DNA of 64,000 bases from Reyranella sp. (GCA_019750135.1 JAIEOV010000007.1:62001-126000), one strand, 5' to 3'; positions 1 through 11,239 are shown, numbered from the stretch's first letter. Notes: generated by a model not told the origin, from the letters alone. Translations and numbers: made by a program.

Positions 1-436
1 GCTCGACGGCGGTGACGCCGAGCTCGGCCAGGTCCGGCAGCCTCTCGGCGACACCGGCAAAGCCGCCGAGAACGCCGGCATGCAGTTCGTAGAGCACGGC
101 GTCCTGCCAGGGACGGCCGCGCCACGCGGGGTAGCGCCAGCGATAGGCACGCGGATCGACGACCAGGCTGGGATCGTGCACGTCGCGGCCCTGGGCGCGC
201 GACGCGGGATCGGGCACAGTGAGCCCGTCGGCCAGGCGATAACGATAGCGCGCGCCGGCACCGCATTCGGCCTCGGCTTCGAACCAGCCTTCGGCATCAC
301 GTGCCATCGGCACGCTGCCTAGGCCATCGATGTCCACGGCGACCTGCGGCTGGCCGGGCGCCCACAGGCGAAAGCGCGTGTGGCCGGGATCGACCAGGGT
401 GGCGCCGAACGGAAGGTCGCGCGCGAAAGCGGTCAT
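1..436 (-). CDS. treZ: Malto-oligosyltrehalose trehalohydrolase TreZ (5' part, cut by window edge)
   Basis: TreZ hydrolyses the terminal trehalose unit from maltooligosyl-trehalose made by TreY, releasing free trehalose in the cytoplasm. Only about 145 N-terminal residues are present. The start is the ATG at complement 434-436, four bases after the glgX stop. Seen: an N-terminal beta-sandwich of the CBM48/GH13 type (FRLWAPGQ), the family stretch DPASRAQGRDVHDPS and VVDPRAYRW, then YELHAGVLGGFAGVAERL leading into the first barrel strand, LGVTAVE. It is the last visible gene of the glgE-treS-glgB-glgX-treZ run. A treY gene beyond the edge is expected but not seen. The fit to TreZ rather than to GlgB or GlgX rests on the DPxSR...HxPS stretch. 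Confidence 0.85.
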   Translation of the reverse strand, partial: MTAFARDLPFGATLVDPGHTRFRLWAPGQPQVAVDIDGLGSVPMARDAEGWFEAEAECGAGARYRYRLADGLTVPDPASRAQGRDVHDPSLVVDPRAYRWRYPAWRGRPWQDAVLYELHAGVLGGFAGVAERLPDLAELGVTAVE

Positions 437-440
437 TGCC

Positions 441-2537
441 CTAGACCTTGCGGGTGCTCAAGGTCAGCACGACGCTGTGGGCGCCGACGAGGATCTCCTC
501 GATCTCGAGGTCGTGCTCCGCGGCATCGGGATTGGCGCTGTTCAGCAACAGGCGGGCGGGCAGGCCGGGCGGTGGCAGGCGAAAGCGGTGATCCTCCCCG
601 GTGGCGTTGAAGAAAGCGGTCAGGATCGAGATGCCGCCGTCAACGTCGCGGCCGGCCCGGCGCAGCACCAGGCGATGCTCGCCGGGATCGTCCCAAGACC
701 CATTGGAGACCTGCTCGCCGGCGACGTCGAACCAGGCGATGTCGCCGATGCCGTCGACGACCTTGTCCTGCCCGTGCAGGAAGCGTGTCGTACGAAGCAC
801 GGCATACCGGTGGCGCAAGGCGATGACGCGCGCCGTGAAGTTGGTCAGCGCCTGCCCTTCGGGGCTTTGCGCCAGCTTCCAGTCGAGCCACGACGTCTCG
901 TTGTCCTGGGCATAGGCATTGTTGTTGCCCTTCTGGGTGCGGCCGAACTCGTCTCCTCCCAGCAGCATGGGCGTGCCGTGCGCCAGGAAGACGGTGGCCA
1001 GCATGGCGCGCTGCAGGCGCTGGCGGATGTCGAGGATGGCGTGATCGTCGGTCGGCCCCTCGACGCCCCAATTGGCCGAGAGATTCTCGGCGTGGCCGTC
1101 ATTGTTGTCCTCGCCGTTGGCCTCGTTGTGGCGCTCGGCATAGCTCACCACGTCGGCCAGCGGAAAGCCGTCATGGCTGGCGACGTAGTTGATCGAGGCC
1201 CAGGGACGGCGCCCCTGCTTATCGAAGAAGTCGGCGGAGCCGGCAAGGCGAGCGGCGAAGTCGGCGCGCTGGCCGTCGTCGCCACGCCAGTAGCGGCGCA
1301 CGCCGTCGCGGAAGCGGTCGTTCCATTCGGCAAAGCCCGGCGGATGATTGCCGAGTTGGTAGCCGCCGGGCCCGATGTCCCAAGGCTCGGAGATCAGCTT
1401 GACCCGCGACAGCACGGGGTCCTGGCGGATCGCGTCGAAGAAGCCGGAACCGGTATCGAAGCCGTGCCCTTCGCGACCCAGCGTTACGCCGAGGTCGAAA
1501 CGGAACCCGTCGACATGGAAGGAGGTGACCCAGTTGCGCAGCGAATCCATCACCATCTGCAACACGCGCGGCGACGAAAGGTTCACCGTGTTGCCGGTGC
1601 CGGTGTCGTTGACACAGTGACGCGGATTGTCGGCGACCAGGCGATAGTAACTGGCATTATCGAGCCCGCGGAACGACAGCGTCGGCCCGAGCTCGCTGCC
1701 CTCGGCGGTGTGGTTGTAGACGACGTCGAGGATCAGCTCGATGCCGGCAGCGTGCAGGCGGCGGACGGCGATGCGCATCTCGTCGGGGGTGTTGTCCGAG
1801 AGATAGCGCGGCTCGGGGGCGAAGAAGCCGATGGTGTTGTAGCCCCAGTAGTTGCGCAGGCCCTTCTGCAGGAGGTTGCGGTCCTGCACAAAGGCGTGGA
1901 CCGGCATGAGCTCGACCGCCGTGACGCCGAGCCGCTTGATGCGGTCGATGAAGTGCGGATCGCCGATTGCCGCGAAGGTGCCGCGCTCATTGGGCCTGAT
2001 GTCCTGGCGCAGCATGCTGAGCCCGCGCACGTGGGTCTCGTAGATCACCGTATCGGACCACGGCACGTTGGGCGGCCGGTCGTCTCCCCAGTTGAAGCTG
2101 TCGTCGGTGACGACGCCCTTCAGCATCCCTGGCGCGCTGTCGCGGCGATCGAAGGAAAGATCGGCGCGCGGCGAATTCACCCGGTAGCCGTAGAGCGCAT
2201 CGGACGGCCGCAATTCACCGGCGATGCGCGTGGCATAAGGATCGAGCAGGAGCTTGTGATGGTTGAAGCGATGGCCGTTCTGCGGCTCGTACGGCCCGTA
2301 GGCGCGATAGCCGTAGATCAGTCCGGCGCGCGCGTTGGGCATGTAGCCGTGCCACACCTCGTCGGTGCATTCCGGCAACTGGAACCGCACGATCTCGCGG
2401 CGGCCCGAGGGGTCGAAGATGCAGAGCTCGACCTTGCTGGCATGGGCGGAGAATACCGCGAAGTTGGTGCCGAGCCCGTCCCAGGTGGCGCCCAGCGGGT
2501 AGGGCGACCCTGCGAGCAGGCGATCGGGCCACGCCAT
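441..2537 (-). CDS. glgX: Glycogen debranching enzyme GlgX
   Basis: GH13 isoamylase-type enzyme that hydrolyses alpha-1,6 branches of limit-dextrin glycogen, feeding linear maltodextrins to phosphorylase or TreY/TreZ. The 698-residue length is normal for GlgX. Seen: an N-terminal CBM48-like domain (LGATWDGLGTNFAVFSAHA), DVVYNHTAEG (conserved region I), HVDGFRFD with the nucleophile Asp at about residue 348, LISEPWDIGPGGYQLG (acid/base Glu) and NYVASHDGFPL (region IV). It starts one base after the glgB stop and ends four bases before treZ, so it is translated from the same operon message. Nothing odd in composition. Confidence 0.93.
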   Translation of the reverse strand: MAWPDRLLAGSPYPLGATWDGLGTNFAVFSAHASKVELCIFDPSGRREIVRFQLPECTDEVWHGYMPNARAGLIYGYRAYGPYEPQNGHRFNHHKLLLDPYATRIAGELRPSDALYGYRVNSPRADLSFDRRDSAPGMLKGVVTDDSFNWGDDRPPNVPWSDTVIYETHVRGLSMLRQDIRPNERGTFAAIGDPHFIDRIKRLGVTAVELMPVHAFVQDRNLLQKGLRNYWGYNTIGFFAPEPRYLSDNTPDEMRIAVRRLHAAGIELILDVVYNHTAEGSELGPTLSFRGLDNASYYRLVADNPRHCVNDTGTGNTVNLSSPRVLQMVMDSLRNWVTSFHVDGFRFDLGVTLGREGHGFDTGSGFFDAIRQDPVLSRVKLISEPWDIGPGGYQLGNHPPGFAEWNDRFRDGVRRYWRGDDGQRADFAARLAGSADFFDKQGRRPWASINYVASHDGFPLADVVSYAERHNEANGEDNNDGHAENLSANWGVEGPTDDHAILDIRQRLQRAMLATVFLAHGTPMLLGGDEFGRTQKGNNNAYAQDNETSWLDWKLAQSPEGQALTNFTARVIALRHRYAVLRTTRFLHGQDKVVDGIGDIAWFDVAGEQVSNGSWDDPGEHRLVLRRAGRDVDGGISILTAFFNATGEDHRFRLPPPGLPARLLLNSANPDAAEHDLEIEEILVGAHSVVLTLSTRKV

Positions 2538-2538
2538 C

Positions 2539-4728
2539 TCAGCCTTCCGCGCGCAGCATCACCGTGGCGAGCGGCGGCAGGGTCAGCAGGACGGATTGGG
2601 CCTCGCTATGCGAGGGCTGGTCGTGAGCGACGACGGCGCCGTCGTTGCCGAGGTCGCTGCCGCCGTAGAACCGGGAATCGGTGTTGGCGATCTCGCGCCA
2701 GCGGCCCGGACGCGGCACGCCGATACGATAGCCATGGCGCGGCACCGGCGTCATGTTGCAGACGACCAGGATCGGCGCGTCGCCTTCCGCGCCCCTTCTC
2801 AGGAAGGCGAAGACCGAATTGGCGCGATCGTCACCGATCAGCCAGCGGAAGCCTTCCGGCTCGGCGTCGCGCCGATACAGGGCGGGCTCTGCGGTATAGA
2901 GGTGGTTGAGGTCGCGCACCAGCCGCTGGATGCCGGCATGAGCCGGGTCGCCGAGCAGGCTCCAGTCGATTTCGGCGTCGTGGTTCCATTCGTGCGGCTG
3001 GGCGATCTCGCAGCCCATGAACAGCAGCTTCTTGCCGGGATGGGCCCACATGAAGCCGAGATAGGCGCGCAGGTTGGCGAAGCGCTGCCAGCGGTCGCCC
3101 GGCATCTTGTTGAGCAGCGAGCCCTTGCCGTGCACGACCTCGTCGTGGGAGATCGGCAGGATGAACTTCTCCGAGAAGGCGTAGAGCAGGCCGAACGTTA
3201 TGTCGTCGTGGTGGTAGGCGCGATGGACGGGCTCGTGCTCGATGTAGCGTAGCGTGTCGTGCATCCAGCCCATGTTCCATTTGTAGGAGAAGCCGAGCCC
3301 GTCGGGCTGCGCCTGGGTGACGCCGGGCCAGGCGGTCGATTCCTCGGCAACGACGATGGCGCCGGGACAGCGCTCGGCCACGACGGCGTTGAGATGGCGC
3401 AGGAAGCCCACGGCCTCGAGGTTCTCGCGGCCGCCATAGACGTTGGGGATCCAGGCATCAGCCGGCCGGCTGTAGTCGCGATAGAGCATCGAGGCCACGG
3501 CATCAACCCGCAGCCCGTCGACGTGAAAGCGCTCCAGCCAGTGCAGCGCACTCGCGATCAGGAAGCCCTGCACCTCGCGGCGGCCGAAATTGTAGATGTA
3601 GGTGTTCCAGTCGCGATGAAAGCCCTCGCGTGGGTCGAGATGCTCGTAGAGCGCCGTGCCATCGAAGCGGGCCAGGCCATGCGGATCGGTCGGGAAATGC
3701 GCCGGCACCCAGTCGAGCAACAAGCCGATGTTGTTGGCATGCAGGGCATCGACGAAGCGGGCGAAGGCTTCCGGCGGTCCGAAGCGCGCCGACGGCGCGA
3801 ACAGCCCTAGCGGCTGGTAGCCCCACGAGCCGCCGAACGGATGCTCGGTGATGGGCAAGAGCTCCAGATGGGTGAAGCCGAGCTCGGTGAGGTAGGGGAT
3901 CAGACGGTCGACGGCGAGGTCCCACAGCGAGCCATGCGACTCGCCCGGCCTGAGCCAAGAGCCGAGATGCACTTCGTAGATCGAGAGCGGCGCCTGTGGC
4001 GACTGGCGTTGGGCCCGGCCTGCGAGCCATTTGTTGTCGGTCCAGCGGAACGGCTGCGGCGAGGCAACAATCGAGGCGGTGCCGGGTGCCAGCTCGGCCT
4101 GCTGCGCCACCGGATCGGCCTTGTCGGCCTGGCGCACGCCGCCCGGCCCCATGATGTCGTACTTGTAGCGCGCGCCGGCGGCGACCCGCGGCACGAACAG
4201 CTCCCAGATGCCGGACGGATAGCGCAGCCGCATGGGATGGCGACGCGCGTCCCATGTATTGAAGTCGCCGATCACCGCCACACGCTCGGCGTTGGGTGCC
4301 CACACGGCGAAGCGCACGCCTTGCACCCCGTCGATGGTGACCACGTTGGCGCCCAGGGCCTCGGCCAGGTGGAAGTGGCGGCCTTCGTTGAACAAGTGAA
4401 GGTCGAGCTCGCCCAGCACCGGCGCGAAGGCATAGGGGTCTTCCATCTCCTGCACAGCGGCCGGCCATTGGATGCGCAGCAGATAAGGCGATGCGGCGGC
4501 GACCGGACCTTCGAAGAGGCCCGGCTGGATCTCGGACAACGATCCCAACGATGAACGATCCGCGCGACGCAGCACCTCGACAGACTGCGCACCGGGTAGA
4601 TAGGCCCGGACGGTGCGGCCATCGGGGCCGTCATGCGGCCCCAGCACGCGGAACGAATCACGATGGCGCGCCGTCATCAGCGCCTCGACCTCGCCGCGGT
4701 CGAGCTGCGGTCTGGTCATTTCGTTCAC
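2539..4728 (-). CDS. glgB: 1,4-alpha-glucan branching enzyme GlgB
   Basis: Transfers alpha-1,4 oligoglucan segments to form alpha-1,6 branches in glycogen. The 729 residues match the usual two-N-domain GlgB. Seen: N1 ([19 protein letters not shown]), the CBM48-like N2 domain ([20 protein letters not shown]), then the GH13 barrel with [30 protein letters not shown] (nucleophile Asp about 409), [11 protein letters not shown] (acid/base Glu) and [14 protein letters not shown]. The start codon overlaps the treS stop by ATGA at 4725-4728, which indicates translational coupling. In this cluster it branches the linear glucan that GlgE extends. Confidence 0.95.
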   Translation of the reverse strand: MNEMTRPQLDRGEVEALMTARHRDSFRVLGPHDGPDGRTVRAYLPGAQSVEVLRRADRSSLGSLSEIQPGLFEGPVAAASPYLLRIQWPAAVQEMEDPYAFAPVLGELDLHLFNEGRHFHLAEALGANVVTIDGVQGVRFAVWAPNAERVAVIGDFNTWDARRHPMRLRYPSGIWELFVPRVAAGARYKYDIMGPGGVRQADKADPVAQQAELAPGTASIVASPQPFRWTDNKWLAGRAQRQSPQAPLSIYEVHLGSWLRPGESHGSLWDLAVDRLIPYLTELGFTHLELLPITEHPFGGSWGYQPLGLFAPSARFGPPEAFARFVDALHANNIGLLLDWVPAHFPTDPHGLARFDGTALYEHLDPREGFHRDWNTYIYNFGRREVQGFLIASALHWLERFHVDGLRVDAVASMLYRDYSRPADAWIPNVYGGRENLEAVGFLRHLNAVVAERCPGAIVVAEESTAWPGVTQAQPDGLGFSYKWNMGWMHDTLRYIEHEPVHRAYHHDDITFGLLYAFSEKFILPISHDEVVHGKGSLLNKMPGDRWQRFANLRAYLGFMWAHPGKKLLFMGCEIAQPHEWNHDAEIDWSLLGDPAHAGIQRLVRDLNHLYTAEPALYRRDAEPEGFRWLIGDDRANSVFAFLRRGAEGDAPILVVCNMTPVPRHGYRIGVPRPGRWREIANTDSRFYGGSDLGNDGAVVAHDQPSHSEAQSVLLTLPPLATVMLRAEG

Positions 4729-7700
4729 GCTTTGCTCCGTGCGGTCTTGAGAAGACGCCCGGCGATGCGCGCCATCCCGATCATCGGGACGGCGAGCCAG
4801 CTCGGCCGGTTGGCAGCTTCGTAGCCGACTTCGTAGGCCGCCTTCTCGAGTAGGAAGAAGTCGAGCAGCCCCTTGCCGCCCATGTCCGGCAGGCTGGCCG
4901 CGGCGTCGCGATAGGCATCGATGAAGGCCTTTTCCGAGCCCTCGCGCAGTCGCGTCACCAGCCGCTCGCGCCGTCCGGGAGAGAGCCGGCTGGCCAGCAC
5001 GTTCTTGGGATCGATCGCGGTGGCCGCGGCATAGTCGATCGAGCGCAACAGCCCGGCGACATCACGCAGCGGGCTCGCCTTGCGACGCCGCTCCTCGAGC
5101 GGCCGCGCCGGCTCGCCTTCGAAGTCGATGATGTAAGCATCGGCGCTGGCAACCAGCACCTGGCCGAGATGGAAGTCGCCATGAATGCGCGTCATCAACG
5201 TGCCCACGCCCTGCCTGCCGAGGCGCTGCAGCGTCTCCTGCAAAGCGTCGCGGTTGGCGAGCAGCTGCGCGGCTTGAGCGCCGATCGTTTCGCTCTCCCA
5301 GTCCTTGCGCTCGGCGATGGCATCGAAGGCACGGCTGAGCAGCCCCGATGCCCGCGCGATCCAATCCTCGACATCTTCCGTCGCCGCCCGCTGTGGTGCG
5401 AACGCCGGATCGTCGGTCGGTTGCGCCAGCACGACGTGCATGTTGCCGAGCTGCCGGCCTATCGTGGCAGCAAAGGCATGATAGTCGCGGATGTCGTCGA
5501 CACGGGCTTCCGCCGAGGCTTCCCGGCTCGTCGTGGCGTCGAAGGCGCGGTTGGCCTGGTTCAGCACCCAGGTCCAGGCATCGCCCTGGTTGCGGACGAA
5601 GGCCTGGGCGACGGCGAGCGCGTGGCGCTTGCCCTCGTTGTCGACGCGGGTCACCTCGCCCAGCAGGGCGGGCGCATTGGCGAAGCCCCGCGAGGTGAGG
5701 TAGCGGCTCATCTCGGCCTCGGGATGCTCGCCGGTCGAGACGGAGCGGAAGATCTTCAGCATCACGGCGTCGTCGACGATCAGCGAGCTGTTCGACTGTT
5801 CGGCGGTCAGCCACATGACCTGCGCATCGGCCGGCTGCCGCAGGACTTCCAGCTTGTCCGGCATCGGCTCGAAGACGATCTGGCCGTCCGTCGTCTCGAT
5901 ACGCTCGCCATTGGCCAACGCTTCCAGCATGCGGCGGGCAAAGATCGGCAGTGCGAAGGCATCGGTCAGAAGCCCGACTCGCCGACCGCGGCGCACCCGA
6001 GCCAACGCGAGCTGCGAGGGCAACGCGGCGGCCGGTTCGTCTTCCCAGCACATCGACAAGGGCAGCTGCCAGCGGCTGACGCCACTGTCGGTCTTGACCT
6101 CGATCTCCGCCAACAGGACGTCACGGTCGTCGGTCAGCCGCGCCATATTGGCGATGTGCGCGGATTGCAGTGCCTGATCCTTGGCGCCGAACCAACGGCG
6201 CTTCTGCAGATAGGGCGGCAGGGTTTCGCGTTCCAGGATGGATGCCGCCGCTTCCAACGCCTGGTCGAGCCGGTTGCGCAGCACGACCGTGACGTAATCC
6301 GGCAACGGCTCGGGCGCCGGCGTGTGCCAGGACGGCGACTCGGTCTCGGTCGCCAGGATGAACCAGTAGAAGCCGTAGGGCGGCAGGGTGAGCAGATAGG
6401 TGAGCTGGCCAATCGGTGGGAACAGCGAGCCGCCGCTCAGCTCGATGGGCACGCGACCGGAGAACTCAGAGAGATCGAGTTCGACCGCCTGGGACGCGCG
6501 CGAAACGTTGGCGACACAAAGGATGACCTCGCCGTCGAGCTCGCGCAGGTAGGCCAGGACCTTGCGGTTCTTCGGGTACAGGAATCGCAGGGACCCGCGC
6601 CCGAACGCGGCGTGCGTGCGGCGGATGACGAGCGCGCGGCGGGTCCAGTGCAGTAGCGAATGGGCGTCGCGCGTCTGGGCCTCGGCGTTGACGATCTCGT
6701 AGCCGTACAGCGGGTCCATGATGACGGGCAGCGCCAACGCCGCCGGATCGGCGCGCGAGAAGCCGCCGTTGCGATCGGGCGACCATTGCATGGGGGTGCG
6801 CACACCATCGCGATCGCCCAGCCGGATATTGTCGCCCATGCCCAGCTCGTCGCCGTAGTAGATCACCGGCGTGCCGGGCATAGAGAACAGCAGGAAGTTC
6901 ATCAGCTCGATACGGCGACGATCGCGCTCGAGCAGGGGCGCCAGTCTCCGGCGGATGCCAAGATTGAGCCGGGCGCGGCGGTCGGTCGCGTAGGTCTGCC
7001 AGAGATAGTCGCGTTCGGAATCGGTCACCATCTCGAGCGTCAGCTCGTCGTGATTGCGCAGGAAGATCGCCCACTGGCAGGTCTCGGGGATCTGCGGCGT
7101 CTGGCGCATGATGTCGGTGATCGGAAAACGGTCCTCGCGCGCCAGCGCCATGTACATGCGCGGCATCAGTGGGAAGTGGAAAGCCATGTGGCATTCGTCG
7201 CCGTTGCCGAAGTACTCCTTGGTGTCCTCGGGCCATTGGTTGGCCTCGGCCAGCAGCATGCGCCCGGGATAGTGCGTGTCGATCTCGGCCCGGATGCGGC
7301 GCAGCACCTCATGGGTCTCGGGCAGGTTCTCGTTGTTCGTGCCCTCGCGCTCGACCAGGTAGGGCACGGCGTCGAGCCGGAGCCCGTCGACCCCGAGGTC
7401 AAGCCAGAAGCGCATGACACCCAGCACGGCGTCCATAACCGCTGGATTGTCGAAGTTGAGGTCGGGCTGGTGGGCGTAGAAGCGATGCCAGTAATAGGCG
7501 TTGGCGGCGGCGTCCCAGGTCCAGTTCGACCGCTGAGTGTCGAGGAAGATGATGCGCGTGCCTGCGTATTTCTGGTCGTTGTCCGACCAGACATAGAAGT
7601 CGCGTTCCGGAGACCCGGGCGGCGCCAGGCGGGCGCGCTGGAACCAGGCATGCTGGTCGGACGTGTGATTGATGACGAGCTCGGTGATGACGCGTATGCC

Positions 7701-8012
7701 GCGGCGATGAGCCTCGTCTATGAAGCGCTTGGCGTCGTCGAGCGTGCCGTACTCGGGATGGACGGCGGTGTATTCGGCGATGTCGTAGCCGTCATCCAGC
7801 CGCGGCGACGGATAGAACGGCAGCAGCCACAGCGTGTTGACGCCGAGCTCGGCGATGTAGTCGAGCTTGGAGATCAGGCCTGGGAAATCGCCGATGCCGT
7901 CATTGTCCGAATCGAAGAACGACTTGATGTGGATCTGGTAGATGATCGCATCCTTGTACCAGAGCACATCCTGGGCAACGGGCAGCTGGGGAGCGGCCAG
8001 TGGAGCGTTCAT
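4725..8012 (-). CDS. treS: Trehalose synthase/maltokinase fusion (TreS-Pep2 type)
   Basis: Bifunctional protein of 1095 residues. The N-terminal GH13 trehalose synthase (about 1-560) interconverts trehalose and maltose. The C-terminal maltokinase (about 620-1090) phosphorylates maltose to maltose-1-phosphate, the GlgE donor. Seen: [32 protein letters not shown] (nucleophile Asp about 214), [22 protein letters not shown]. In the kinase half there are [23 protein letters not shown] (catalytic Asp about 946) and IIDFEGEP (metal site). The open frame extends further upstream, but the ATG at 8010-8012 overlaps the glgE stop (TGA at 8009-8011) and begins the conserved region, so it is the likely start. 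Fusion of the two activities is common in proteobacteria. Confidence 0.93.
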   Translation of the reverse strand: MNAPLAAPQLPVAQDVLWYKDAIIYQIHIKSFFDSDNDGIGDFPGLISKLDYIAELGVNTLWLLPFYPSPRLDDGYDIAEYTAVHPEYGTLDDAKRFIDEAHRRGIRVITELVINHTSDQHAWFQRARLAPPGSPERDFYVWSDNDQKYAGTRIIFLDTQRSNWTWDAAANAYYWHRFYAHQPDLNFDNPAVMDAVLGVMRFWLDLGVDGLRLDAVPYLVEREGTNNENLPETHEVLRRIRAEIDTHYPGRMLLAEANQWPEDTKEYFGNGDECHMAFHFPLMPRMYMALAREDRFPITDIMRQTPQIPETCQWAIFLRNHDELTLEMVTDSERDYLWQTYATDRRARLNLGIRRRLAPLLERDRRRIELMNFLLFSMPGTPVIYYGDELGMGDNIRLGDRDGVRTPMQWSPDRNGGFSRADPAALALPVIMDPLYGYEIVNAEAQTRDAHSLLHWTRRALVIRRTHAAFGRGSLRFLYPKNRKVLAYLRELDGEVILCVANVSRASQAVELDLSEFSGRVPIELSGGSLFPPIGQLTYLLTLPPYGFYWFILATETESPSWHTPAPEPLPDYVTVVLRNRLDQALEAAASILERETLPPYLQKRRWFGAKDQALQSAHIANMARLTDDRDVLLAEIEVKTDSGVSRWQLPLSMCWEDEPAAALPSQLALARVRRGRRVGLLTDAFALPIFARRMLEALANGERIETTDGQIVFEPMPDKLEVLRQPADAQVMWLTAEQSNSSLIVDDAVMLKIFRSVSTGEHPEAEMSRYLTSRGFANAPALLGEVTRVDNEGKRHALAVAQAFVRNQGDAWTWVLNQANRAFDATTSREASAEARVDDIRDYHAFAATIGRQLGNMHVVLAQPTDDPAFAPQRAATEDVEDWIARASGLLSRAFDAIAERKDWESETIGAQAAQLLANRDALQETLQRLGRQGVGTLMTRIHGDFHLGQVLVASADAYIIDFEGEPARPLEERRRKASPLRDVAGLLRSIDYAAATAIDPKNVLASRLSPGRRERLVTRLREGSEKAFIDAYRDAAASLPDMGGKGLLDFFLLEKAAYEVGYEAANRPSWLAVPMIGMARIAGRLLKTARSKA

Positions 8013-11000
8013 GGCCGTCCTCCTGTCGGTGCGATGCGCCAGATGGCGAACGGCAAGTCGGCCGGATCGAGCCGAACGTGTTGCACCTTGCCGTGCCAGA
8101 CGAAACGGTTGTTGCGCATCAGATCCTCGACCTCGACGGCGCCGTTGTCGGGCAGCTTCCACTCCCACAAGGGCACCTCGAACGACGCTTCCTGCGCGTT
8201 GTCAGGATCGAAGCTGACGGCGACCAGGATCATCTCCGCGCCGTCGGGCGACGGCTTGCCGTAGACCAGGACCTGATCGTTGAAGGCGTTGTAGAAGCGC
8301 ACGCCGAGATGGCTGTGCAGCGCGGGATGCAGGCGACGCAGCCTGTTGAGCGTGGTGATCTCGGCCACGATGTTGCCAGGGGCATTGAAATCGCGTCCCC
8401 GCGCCTCGTACTTCTCCGAGTCGAGATATTCCTCCCGACCCGGGAGGGCTGCCGCTTCGCAGACCTCGAAGCCGGAATAGACGCCCCACAGGCCAGACAA
8501 CGTCGCCGCCAGAGCGGCGCGGATCAGGAAGCCGGCACGGCCCGAGCTCTGCAGGAAGTAGGGATTGATGTCCGGCGTGTTGACGAAGAAATGCGGCCGA
8601 TAATAGTCAGCCACGTCCGTCGTGGTGAGCTCGCGCAGGTAGTCGGCGATCTCGCCCTTGGTATTGCGCCAAGTGAAGTAGGTGTAGGACTGCGAGAAGC
8701 CGACCTTGGCCAAGCGATACATCATGGCGGGCCGCGTGAAGGCCTCCGCCAGGAAGATCACGTCGGGATAGCGGCCGCGCACATCGGCGATCATCCACTC
8801 CCAGAAGGGCAGCGGCTTAGTGTGCGGATTATCGACGCGAAAAATCCGCACGCCCTCTCCGGCCCAGTGCAGCACGACATCGCGCAACGCCTGCCACAGC
8901 TCGGGTATCGCGCCCTCGGCGTAGAAGTCGACATTGACGATGTCTTCGTACTTCTTGGGCGGATTCTCGGCGAAGCGGATCGAGCCGTCGGCTCGGCGGC
9001 GGAACCATTCGGGGTGCTGCTTCAGCCAGGGATGGTCGGGCGAGCACTGGATGGCGAAATCGAGCGCAATCTCGAGACCATGCTCGCGGGCAGCGGCCAC
9101 CAGTCGGCGGAAATCCTCCGGTGTGCCCAATGCGTCGTGAATCGCGTCATGGCCGCCGTCGGGGGCGCCGATGGCGTAAGGGCTGCCGGGATCGTCGGGC
9201 GCGGGCTTCAGCGTATTGTTGCGGCCCTTGCGATTGGTCATGCCGATGGGATGGATGGGCGGGAAGTAAAGGACGTCGAATCCCATGTCGCGGACGCGCG
9301 GCAGATGGGCGACGACGTCGTCGAAGGTACCCAGCGAGCGCGGGAAGAGCTCGTACCAGCTCGCGAACTCCGCTTGCGGCCGCTCGACTTCGACGGCGAT
9401 CTCGGGATGCCGGCACGGCAGACGCCTAACCTCCGTCGCGGCGACCAGATGATGAGTATCGACAGCCGTCAGCAACCGGACGGCGGTAGCGGTGTCGGCG
9501 CCATCCAGCTTGGCCACGAGCTCGTTAAGGCCGAGCCGGCGCAGATAGGCGACAGCATCGGCGATGTCGATGGCGACATCGACCCCGGCATGGCTCTTGA
9601 CCTCGAGGGCATGGCTCAGGCTGCCATACTCGTCACGCCAGGCTTCGATGGTGAAGAAATGCCGGCCGACTCGCCGAGGCGTCATGCTGCCTCGCCACCG
9701 GTCGTTGCCCAGCGGAGCCATCGGCGCGCGCTGCCATTCCGATTCGCCGGCTTCGCGCCAGAGCACTTCGGCCGCCAGAACGTCGTGACCGTCGGCGAAG
9801 ATGTCGGCTTCCACCGTGATCGGTCGGCCGACGATGCGGCGGATCGCGAAGCCCGGCGCCTGCGGGATGACGCGATCGATCACCACCGGAGATTGGGTCA
9901 CTGCGGCGCTGACCGGGTGCAATTCGCCGGCCTTTACCGGATCGACGGCAGTGAGTTCGGCCATCAATACCTCACCAGGCTGCAGGCGATCGGGCATCGG
10001 TCGTCCATCGGCCAGGCGGGGTCCGCCCAGGATAGCGCCGCCAACCGGGTCGAGCGGATCCAAGCTCACCCGTATCGGCTGATCCTTCTCCGAATCGTTG
10101 TTTATCAGAGCAACAAGCCCATGCTGGGCCTGCCGCGGATCGGCTGCGTCGAGGCGCGCCAACACAGTCACGGCCGCCGACGACCCCGTCAGGCGCCGAA
10201 CGGCCTTCGTCGACAGGCGGCGACGTTCGAGTTCGGTCGCCGCCTGGCGAGTCTCGCCTTCGATGCCGGCGGCAAATCCTTCGGGCAGGAACAAGCCGTC
10301 GGTCGTGGCAACCGCGAGCCGCAATGCCCGACGACGCGCCTCGGCGTCGACCGGCAGGCTGCGCGCTTCCGCGGTCACGCCAATCACCGGCGCTATACGG
10401 GCGAGCGAGTCGAGTTCCTCGACGTACCACGCGGCACTTCCATCCCACCAGGCCGTGGAAGCAAAGACACCATCGAGACTCGCCCCCATCAAATCGCTGT
10501 GCCGCGACCAGGCAAGGCCAGGGGTCCACGCCCACAAAGCGCAGTCACTCTCGCGGCGGGTCGCGGCGACCATCGCCCGCAAAGCGCCGGCCGGCAGGAG
10601 ACCGAGGCCCAACAGACGGAAAGCTGCACCTCCGGCCTCGGCGAGTTGCACGAGGTGCGAAGCCCACCATGACGCAATTCGGTCGGGGTCGGGTCGCACC
10701 GTCACAGCGTGGACGATCGACGCGTCGGATCGCGGATCCATGACATCGCTGTGGTAGCGGCGCTCGAACAAATCCCCGGCCTGATCGGCGCTCGCGCCGT
10801 CACATGCGAGCCGGTCGAGCACGACATCGAGACAAAGGCCGAGACCGTGCTCTCCGCACAGTTCGGCCAACTCACTAACCACCTCTTCAATAGGGCCGCT
10901 GATCCCGAGGCCGGGATTCGGCTTGGTCAGATCGCAGATCAACGACGGATCATTGCGTCGAGTCAGAAACGGGTTGAGGCAGACGTAGTCGAGGCCGAGG

Positions 11001-11239
11001 TCGGCGGCTCGCCTCAGCCGTGGCAGCCAGTCCTCACCGCGGAAGTCATCAAAATGACAAATGCCAAGCGCCCGCCCCTGCGGACGCCGACGACCCTCCC
11101 CTACCCCGGCCGGCCTGGCCGTGGAGTTCAAGCACCTGCCCATCCCATAGCAACCGCCGAACCCCGTCTCAGGTTGCGAGGAGCCGTCGCGATTCAAGGA
11201 TTTTCCGGACGATTTGATCACTCGCGGGCCGGTCGCCAC
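8009..11239 (-). CDS. glgE: Alpha-1,4-glucan:maltose-1-phosphate maltosyltransferase GlgE, long form with extra N-terminal domain
   Basis: Transfers maltose from maltose-1-phosphate to the non-reducing end of alpha-1,4-glucan. The C-terminal about 660 residues are a normal GlgE: a beta-sandwich N domain (IRRIVGRPITVEADIFADG), ALDFAIQCSPDHPWL, IFRVDNPHTKPLPFWEWMI (nucleophile Asp803) and VIFLAEAFTRPAMMYRL (acid/base Glu832). About 400 additional N-terminal residues form a barrel-like GH13 relative (ICHFDDFRGEDWLPRLRRAADLG) whose equivalents of catalytic regions I and II read LDVVLDRLACDG and GGAAFRLLGLGLLP. The usual nucleophile Asp is therefore absent. The start is uncertain: GTG at 11239 opens the frame, while recognisable homology begins about residue 55. 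First gene of the operon. Confidence 0.9.
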   Translation of the reverse strand: MATGPRVIKSSGKSLNRDGSSQPETGFGGCYGMGRCLNSTARPAGVGEGRRRPQGRALGICHFDDFRGEDWLPRLRRAADLGLDYVCLNPFLTRRNDPSLICDLTKPNPGLGISGPIEEVVSELAELCGEHGLGLCLDVVLDRLACDGASADQAGDLFERRYHSDVMDPRSDASIVHAVTVRPDPDRIASWWASHLVQLAEAGGAAFRLLGLGLLPAGALRAMVAATRRESDCALWAWTPGLAWSRHSDLMGASLDGVFASTAWWDGSAAWYVEELDSLARIAPVIGVTAEARSLPVDAEARRRALRLAVATTDGLFLPEGFAAGIEGETRQAATELERRRLSTKAVRRLTGSSAAVTVLARLDAADPRQAQHGLVALINNDSEKDQPIRVSLDPLDPVGGAILGGPRLADGRPMPDRLQPGEVLMAELTAVDPVKAGELHPVSAAVTQSPVVIDRVIPQAPGFAIRRIVGRPITVEADIFADGHDVLAAEVLWREAGESEWQRAPMAPLGNDRWRGSMTPRRVGRHFFTIEAWRDEYGSLSHALEVKSHAGVDVAIDIADAVAYLRRLGLNELVAKLDGADTATAVRLLTAVDTHHLVAATEVRRLPCRHPEIAVEVERPQAEFASWYELFPRSLGTFDDVVAHLPRVRDMGFDVLYFPPIHPIGMTNRKGRNNTLKPAPDDPGSPYAIGAPDGGHDAIHDALGTPEDFRRLVAAAREHGLEIALDFAIQCSPDHPWLKQHPEWFRRRADGSIRFAENPPKKYEDIVNVDFYAEGAIPELWQALRDVVLHWAGEGVRIFRVDNPHTKPLPFWEWMIADVRGRYPDVIFLAEAFTRPAMMYRLAKVGFSQSYTYFTWRNTKGEIADYLRELTTTDVADYYRPHFFVNTPDINPYFLQSSGRAGFLIRAALAATLSGLWGVYSGFEVCEAAALPGREEYLDSEKYEARGRDFNAPGNIVAEITTLNRLRRLHPALHSHLGVRFYNAFNDQVLVYGKPSPDGAEMILVAVSFDPDNAQEASFEVPLWEWKLPDNGAVEVEDLMRNNRFVWHGKVQHVRLDPADLPFAIWRIAPTGGRP

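Noticed and set aside
330..2909. Long open frame (859 codons) on the plus strand
   Set aside because: It lies opposite glgX and glgB, has no family pattern and reflects high third-position GC.
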